Shown here: positions 59,709 through 64,000 of the stretch, piece after piece
How positions within the stretch are numbered: the stretch's first letter is position 1
Layout of the letters: each line of letters starts with the position of its first letter
Assembly: GCA_029260735.1 (NCBI GenBank)
Contig: JAJDCR010000140.1
Span: 42,440-106,439, forward strand
Length of the DNA stretch: 64,000 bases
Source: Planctomycetota bacterium
Lineage (GTDB): Bacteria; Planctomycetota; Uabimicrobiia; Uabimicrobiales; Uabimicrobiaceae
Direction of reading: 5' to 3'
The notes under the pieces: generated by a model
The model's input: only the letters and a program-made list of their open reading frames with translations
Told to the model about the DNA's origin: nothing
Databases searched by the model: none
Made by a program: the position numbers and the translations under genes

Positions 59709-60812
59709 ATGAACCGAAAATACAAAGTTTTAATCGTCGATGATTTAGACAGTAATAGAGAGCTTCTAAAGATTTTATGCGAAAGTCGCGGTATGGAAGC
59801 CGTCGAAGCAGAAAATGGGAAAGAGGCTATTGAGCTTGCTTTGAAGGAAAAACCGGCTCTCATTTTAATGGATGTTATGATGCCTGTTATGAACGGATAT
59901 GATGCAACTGAAATACTCAAAAGTCAGCCTGAAACTAAGCATATCCCCATTATAATGATTACTAGTCTTGATGAAAGAGAACAAAGGATAAAGGGTATCG
60001 AAAAAGGCGCTAATGATTTTCTAGGTAAGCCTATAGACATCAAAGAGCTTCAACTGCGTATCCACAATAATCTTCAATTCATCAAGTACAAAGAGCTTCT
60101 CGAAAACTACAATGAAAATCTTAAAAAAGAAGTCGAGGAAAAAACCAAAGAAGCCAAACAGGCCTTCGAGAATGTCGACTCTGCTTACAAAGAAGCTATT
60201 CAGCGCCTCTCTTTGGCGGCAGAATTTAAAGATCCTGAAACGGGAGCTCACATCCAAAGAGTCAGTTTTTATGCCCGGGTAATTTCAGAAAAATTAGGCA
60301 TGGATAAAGAGTTCACAGAAAATATCTATCACGCGGCTCCCATGCACGATATTGGAAAGGTGGGAATTCCTGATCGGGTTTTACTCAAAGAAGGCCCTTT
60401 GAACGCAGAAGAGTGGAAGATAATGCAAGAGCATACCTTGATTGGAGAAAAAATCCTTCGGAATTCTTCTTCTGCCATTCTGAAGTTAGCAGCAGAGATT
60501 GCTTTAACCCATCATGAAAAGTGGAATGGCTCTGGCTACCCTTATGCTTTAAAAGGAGAAGATATTCCTATCTCAGGGCGAATTATGGCTTTGGCCGATG
60601 TTTATGACGCTCTTAGGAGTAAGCGAGCCTATAAGACGGAACTTACACACGCGCAAGTATATGAAATTATGACAAAGGGAAACGAGAGAACTCATCGAGA
60701 GCACTTTGCTCCTGATGTTCATGATATCTTTTCTCGTTATGCTCACATTCTCGAAGAGATTTTTGAAACCCACCAAGACGCAGGTCTCAATGAGAGTCAC
60801 TTTGTTTTCTAG
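59709..60812 (+). CDS. receiver-HD-GYP response regulator (c-di-GMP phosphodiesterase)
   Basis: A 367-residue regulator. The receiver (about 1-120) has VLIVDD, LILMDVMMP with the phospho-Asp, and LGKP with the Lys. A coiled coil (about 130-175) links it to an HD-GYP domain (about 185-355) with GAHIQRVSFYA, MHDIGKVGIPD (HD) and HHEKWNGSGYP (GYP). HD-GYP domains hydrolyse cyclic di-GMP, so this would oppose the GGDEF protein at 9784-11235. It lies divergently from the FHA operon and starts the plus-strand group to the end of the window. Confidence 0.92.
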   Translation: MNRKYKVLIVDDLDSNRELLKILCESRGMEAVEAENGKEAIELALKEKPALILMDVMMPVMNGYDATEILKSQPETKHIPIIMITSLDEREQRIKGIEKGANDFLGKPIDIKELQLRIHNNLQFIKYKELLENYNENLKKEVEEKTKEAKQAFENVDSAYKEAIQRLSLAAEFKDPETGAHIQRVSFYARVISEKLGMDKEFTENIYHAAPMHDIGKVGIPDRVLLKEGPLNAEEWKIMQEHTLIGEKILRNSSSAILKLAAEIALTHHEKWNGSGYPYALKGEDIPISGRIMALADVYDALRSKRAYKTELTHAQVYEIMTKGNERTHREHFAPDVHDIFSRYAHILEEIFETHQDAGLNESHFVF

Positions 60813-60830
60813 TCTAACTGCGATATCAAA

Positions 60831-62531
60831 ATGAAAAAGTTATGCTACTACTCCCTTCTCTCTTCTAGGCATCTTCTTTCTTATAGTGGATTAATCATTT
60901 TTTTTGCCTACTTAAGTATTTATCTAATTGTACCCCATAGTAGCTTTTGGGTCGTAGATAATGCGAGTAAGTTTTTACAAGTGAAGTCGATGCAAGAGAA
61001 CGATTATCAGGATGTTTCTCTCCCCTACCCAGGAAAAACCATTGATCCTCAGCAAAACTTTCAACCCTTTCCTCCTCACTTTGCCGTAGAAAGAGAAGGG
61101 AAGCTCTATTCCGTGTTTCCTCTTTCCTTTGTTTTTTTATCTTCTTTGGGGTATCACATTGCTGGTTTTTCTGGTCTCTATTGGCCTTCTCTTCTGGGAA
61201 CTCTTTTATCTCTCTTAGGTTTATCTCGTTTAATTTCTCTCATCCAAATAAAAGAATCCTCAAAAGGATCTGCTCTTATTTTTTTAGCCTTGGCCACCCC
61301 TTTTTGTTTTTATTCTTTTGTTCACTGGGAGATTACCCTCGCAGCAGGAATGGTCACTTGGGGATTATTTTTTGGCTTACGAGGAGTAGAGAAGCAAAAA
61401 AGCAAAGATTTTTTCCTTTGCGCTTTCTTTTTTGCTTTGAGTATTTACCTACGCAATGAACTATCTATTCTGGCAGGATTTTTTCTTTTTATGCTGGGTT
61501 TTCTGCAAAAAGAAAACAAAGTTCAGACTTGGGTTTATTTATCTGTTTCTTTTGGACTAAGCTTACTTCCTCTTTTGATCGGACAATGGCTTCTCCTGGG
61601 AACCCCTTTTGGCTTTCACCTTAGTGCTAACCAACAGTTTTATGATATAATTAGTCATCTTAGTTTGCGCGGAAAAGTATTTTTTAATCTATTTTTAGGT
61701 TCAAAAGCTCCCTTTGCCCGAGTGCTCTTAGGAGGAACTTTAATAGGCTTGCTTTTTATTTATCAAATCAAACCTAAAGCAAGTTTTTCTATTTTCTTTC
61801 CGCTAGTTATCCTCCTGGCTTCGATCAACACCTTGCTTTTTTTGCAAGGTTTTACAGAAGAGAAACCCATTCATTGGCTAATGAACAATAATAGTTTTTT
61901 AGCTTCTACCCCTCTTCTATGGTTAGCTTTTTTTCGCCCTTGTAATTCTTCTATTCTTCTCTCTTTGGCTCGTTGTACAGCCTTGGCTTATCTTTTTTTC
62001 TTTTGGCTTTTTGTTCCCGAAGTTGCCACTAGAGGGATCTTTTGGGAATCTCGCTATTTTCTGATCCTCTATCCTCTTTTAACCTGGCTAGCCCTCAATA
62101 ATTTGCTTTCTTTGAGAAAACAAAAAATAAAATATCTTTCCTTCACTCGCGGACTTTGTCTTTTAACTCTAGTGTTAAGTATTTATGCCCAAATTTACTC
62201 GATCGACCTCTTGTTCCGGAAAAAACACTTTTCTGAACAACTCAATGAAATTATTCTTGCTCAGCCAGAAAAAGTGGTGATTACAGACACTTGGTTCCTC
62301 GCTCAAGAAATAGTTCCCGCTTATCTCGATAAGTGGGTTTTCTTGGCCCGTGATCAAAAAAGTTTGGAAAGTTTGATTGGTTTACTACGGAAAAATTCTC
62401 AGCCAGGTTTTATCTACCTAACAAAATCAGGCAATAAGAGTTTAGTCTCCTTTCAAGAGAGAAGTAAAATTTTAGAAGACAATGGATTAAATTTTTATTC
62501 CGTGCAAATGATTTCTATTCGTTTAAAGTAA
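60831..62531 (+). CDS. polytopic membrane protein, GT-C glycosyltransferase-like
   Basis: A 566-residue integral membrane protein with about ten hydrophobic helices. It resembles dolichyl-phosphate-sugar (GT-C, ArnT/PMT-like) glycosyltransferases, which use lipid-linked sugars: it has an N-terminal helix, a polar loop (NASKFLQVKSMQENDYQDV) with acidic residues, and a C-terminal ~70-residue soluble tail. A GT-C role is inference; the family's characteristic motif is not decisive. It starts 18 bases after the HD-GYP gene. ATG 60831 has a weak ribosome-binding site. Confidence 0.6.
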   Translation: MKKLCYYSLLSSRHLLSYSGLIIFFAYLSIYLIVPHSSFWVVDNASKFLQVKSMQENDYQDVSLPYPGKTIDPQQNFQPFPPHFAVEREGKLYSVFPLSFVFLSSLGYHIAGFSGLYWPSLLGTLLSLLGLSRLISLIQIKESSKGSALIFLALATPFCFYSFVHWEITLAAGMVTWGLFFGLRGVEKQKSKDFFLCAFFFALSIYLRNELSILAGFFLFMLGFLQKENKVQTWVYLSVSFGLSLLPLLIGQWLLLGTPFGFHLSANQQFYDIISHLSLRGKVFFNLFLGSKAPFARVLLGGTLIGLLFIYQIKPKASFSIFFPLVILLASINTLLFLQGFTEEKPIHWLMNNNSFLASTPLLWLAFFRPCNSSILLSLARCTALAYLFFFWLFVPEVATRGIFWESRYFLILYPLLTWLALNNLLSLRKQKIKYLSFTRGLCLLTLVLSIYAQIYSIDLLFRKKHFSEQLNEIILAQPEKVVITDTWFLAQEIVPAYLDKWVFLARDQKSLESLIGLLRKNSQPGFIYLTKSGNKSLVSFQERSKILEDNGLNFYSVQMISIRLK

Positions 62532-62560
62532 TTATAATAATATGTAAAAACAGGAAAATT

Positions 62561-63769
62561 ATGCAAAAAAAACTCCCGACCACGGTACTATCTGGATTTT
62601 TAGGAGCCGGAAAAACCACTTTACTCAACCAAGTTTTATCCAACCGAGAAAATCTAAAGGTTGCTGTCATCGTTAATGATATGAGTAAAGTCAATATAGA
62701 CTCTGCTCTAGTAAAAAGAGGGGAAAGTGCCCTCAGCCGAACCGAAGAAAAATTAGTTGAAATAAGCAACGGCTGTATTTGTTGCACATTCCGAGAAGAT
62801 CTCTTGCTAGAAATAAAACGTTTAGCCGAAGAAAACAGATTTGACTATCTCTTAATCGAATCGACAGGGATTTCCGAGCCAATGTCGGTCGCAGAAACCT
62901 TTTTGTTTGAAGACGAGCAGGGGAAACAACTCTTAGACATAGCCAAGCTTGATACAATGGTTACGGTTATCGATGCTTATAATTTTATGCAGGACTACCA
63001 AAAAGCCGATGATCTAATTGAACGAGGTTTAGGAGCTGATAAAGAAGACGACCGAACCATCACGGACTTACTCATTAACCAAGTCGAGTTTGGCGACATT
63101 TTTGTTATCAACAAAACCGATTTAGTGAGCAAGGAAGTCTTAGATGAACTAAAAGAGATTCTCCATAAGCTCAATCCTCGTGCAAAAATTCTGAGCACTT
63201 CTTTTGGCAAAATATCTCCCCATGAAATTTTAAACACAGGGCTTTTTGATTTTGAAGAAGCCAGTAATGCGGCAGGCTGGATGCAAGAATTACGGAACGA
63301 CAAAAAAAACGAGAGAGCAAAATACGGAATATCGAGCTTCGTCTACCGGGCCCAAAAACCTTTTCACCCAACAAGATTATGGGAAGTTTTTCAAAAAAAT
63401 TGGCCCGGAGTTATCCGTTCCAAAGGATTTTTTTGGCTGGCAACCCGCTCAAAAATTGCCGCTCTCTGGTCACAAGCAGGAGGGGTTATGTCAACGGAAG
63501 CCTCTGGCTATTGGTATGCTGCTACTCCTCAAGAAGAGTGGGAGATAGACGAAGAAGAGCTTGAGTTTATCCAGGAAATTTGGCACGATAAATTTGGCGA
63601 TCGCCGACAAGAAATAGTGATCATCGGACAAAAAATGGACAAAAAAGCCCTCACCCAAATGCTCGATAGTTGCCTCCTCACAGAAAAAGAAGAGGCTCTT
63701 GGGCGAGAGTACTGGGAGCAAGCAGAAGATATTTTTCCCGAGTGGTTGCCCTTGGAAGAAGAGGATTAG
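62561..63769 (+). CDS. COG0523-family GTPase, putative metal chaperone
   Basis: A 402-residue G3E GTPase (CobW/YjiA/ZigA-like). It has Walker A GFLGAGKTTLLN, the conserved GCICCT motif with the CxCC metal ligands, ESTGISEP, and NKTDLV (G4). The C-terminal half (FHPTRLWEVFQKNW, then WDKF... region) is the CobW C-terminal domain, and the last ~50 residues are acidic (EEED). Such proteins deliver Zn, Co or Fe to enzymes; the metal is not readable. ATG 62561 is preceded by AGGAAA, 29 bases after the GT-C-like gene. Confidence 0.87.
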   Translation: MQKKLPTTVLSGFLGAGKTTLLNQVLSNRENLKVAVIVNDMSKVNIDSALVKRGESALSRTEEKLVEISNGCICCTFREDLLLEIKRLAEENRFDYLLIESTGISEPMSVAETFLFEDEQGKQLLDIAKLDTMVTVIDAYNFMQDYQKADDLIERGLGADKEDDRTITDLLINQVEFGDIFVINKTDLVSKEVLDELKEILHKLNPRAKILSTSFGKISPHEILNTGLFDFEEASNAAGWMQELRNDKKNERAKYGISSFVYRAQKPFHPTRLWEVFQKNWPGVIRSKGFFWLATRSKIAALWSQAGGVMSTEASGYWYAATPQEEWEIDEEELEFIQEIWHDKFGDRRQEIVIIGQKMDKKALTQMLDSCLLTEKEEALGREYWEQAEDIFPEWLPLEEED

Positions 63770-63800
63770 GTTTGAAAAGCGTATTCTCTAGAAAAGAACG

Positions 63801-63873
63801 GTAGTTTTTTTGTTTTGGGTATTTTTGTAGCTTGTATGGGGTAGTTTTTTGTTTTGGGTATTTTTGTAGCTTG
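63801..63873. repeat. direct repeat of ~33 bases
   Basis: Two nearly identical units (63801-63834 and 63841-63873) begin GTAGTTTTTT and end TTTTTGTAGCTTG. They differ by one T. They lie downstream of the COG0523 gene in sequence without a convincing gene. Confidence 0.7.
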
Positions 63874-63974
63874 GTTTAATGGCTGGCAAAGTTTTTTATT
63901 TTCTGCGTGTCCCCCCTTTGGGGCTGTCTGGGGTAGGTTTTTTGTTTTTGGCCTGAAAGGCATATACAACCTAG

Positions 63975-63993
63975 CCCAGGGCAACGCCCTGGG
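63975..63993. repeat. REP-like palindrome at window end
   Basis: CCCAGGGC-aac-GCCCTGGG is an 8-bp-arm palindrome preceded by CTAG. It matches the GCCCTGG-type REP units at 37504-37527, so it probably belongs to the same repeat family. The element may continue past the window. Confidence 0.65.
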
Positions 63994-64000
63994 AATTATA

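Overview
The window is a chromosomal stretch of a Gram-negative, AT-rich bacterium. A phosphate-selective-type porin, lipoproteins, periplasmic sensor domains and a PEP-CTERM protein point to an outer membrane. Eukaryote-like Ser/Thr kinases (one with TPRs, two fused to receiver domains), an FHA/DUF4388-type protein, SNF2/SWIM partners, a caspase-like protein with pentapeptide repeats and a phosphatase-cytochrome fusion suggest a low-GC member of the Planctomycetota or a neighbour (Candidatus Uabimicrobium-like would fit). That placement is inference: there is no rRNA, and the only universal marker is ribosomal protein L33. I saw no tRNA, rRNA, CRISPR array, integrase or transposase.

Layout. 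0.2-5.5 kb: a YdjM-like membrane protein, a REPIN-like inverted repeat, a divergent pair (secreted DUF4350/OB-fold-like protein and porin) and a PEP-CTERM protein. 5.6-9.6 kb: SNF2 ATPase and SWIM zinc-finger protein. 9.8-11.2 kb: receiver-GGDEF diguanylate cyclase. 11.3-21.0 kb: reductive pyrimidine catabolism, with an NCS1 permease, PreA, PreT, beta-ureidopropionase and class III aminotransferase on the minus strand and a CoA-acylating semialdehyde dehydrogenase on the plus strand. Together they can take uracil/thymine to acetyl-/propionyl-CoA, except that dihydropyrimidinase is absent. 21.1-26.8 kb: GrpE with a short Hsp70, a tyrosine-phosphatase/cytochrome c' lipoprotein, a small lipoprotein, an SDR-like protein without its YxxxK pair, a protein of unknown function and UspA.

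27.2-40.5 kb: unrecognised membrane and secreted proteins, RecD2 helicase, a membrane-anchored pseudo-caspase with pentapeptide repeats and a rifampin-phosphotransferase-like enzyme. 40.5-51.3 kb: two related signalling cassettes, each made of a hybrid histidine kinase, a receiver protein and a receiver-Ser/Thr kinase fusion; in the second the stand-alone receiver has lost its phosphorylation residues. 52.1-55.7 kb: QueD, a membrane protein built of internal repeats, ribosomal protein L33 (a short gene) and glyoxalase II. 55.8-63.8 kb: Ser/Thr kinase-TPR with its FHA partner, a receiver/HD-GYP phosphodiesterase, a GT-C-like membrane protein and a COG0523 metal-chaperone GTPase.

Themes. Signalling dominates: two-component receivers feed into c-di-GMP synthesis (GGDEF), c-di-GMP breakdown (HD-GYP) and Ser/Thr phosphorylation. 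A nearly identical consensus promoter module sits in front of the porin and in front of the first receiver-Ser/Thr kinase gene, which may tie envelope and signalling expression together. Paired palindromic repeats are scattered between genes. All functional assignments come from reading the sequence; no database search was run.
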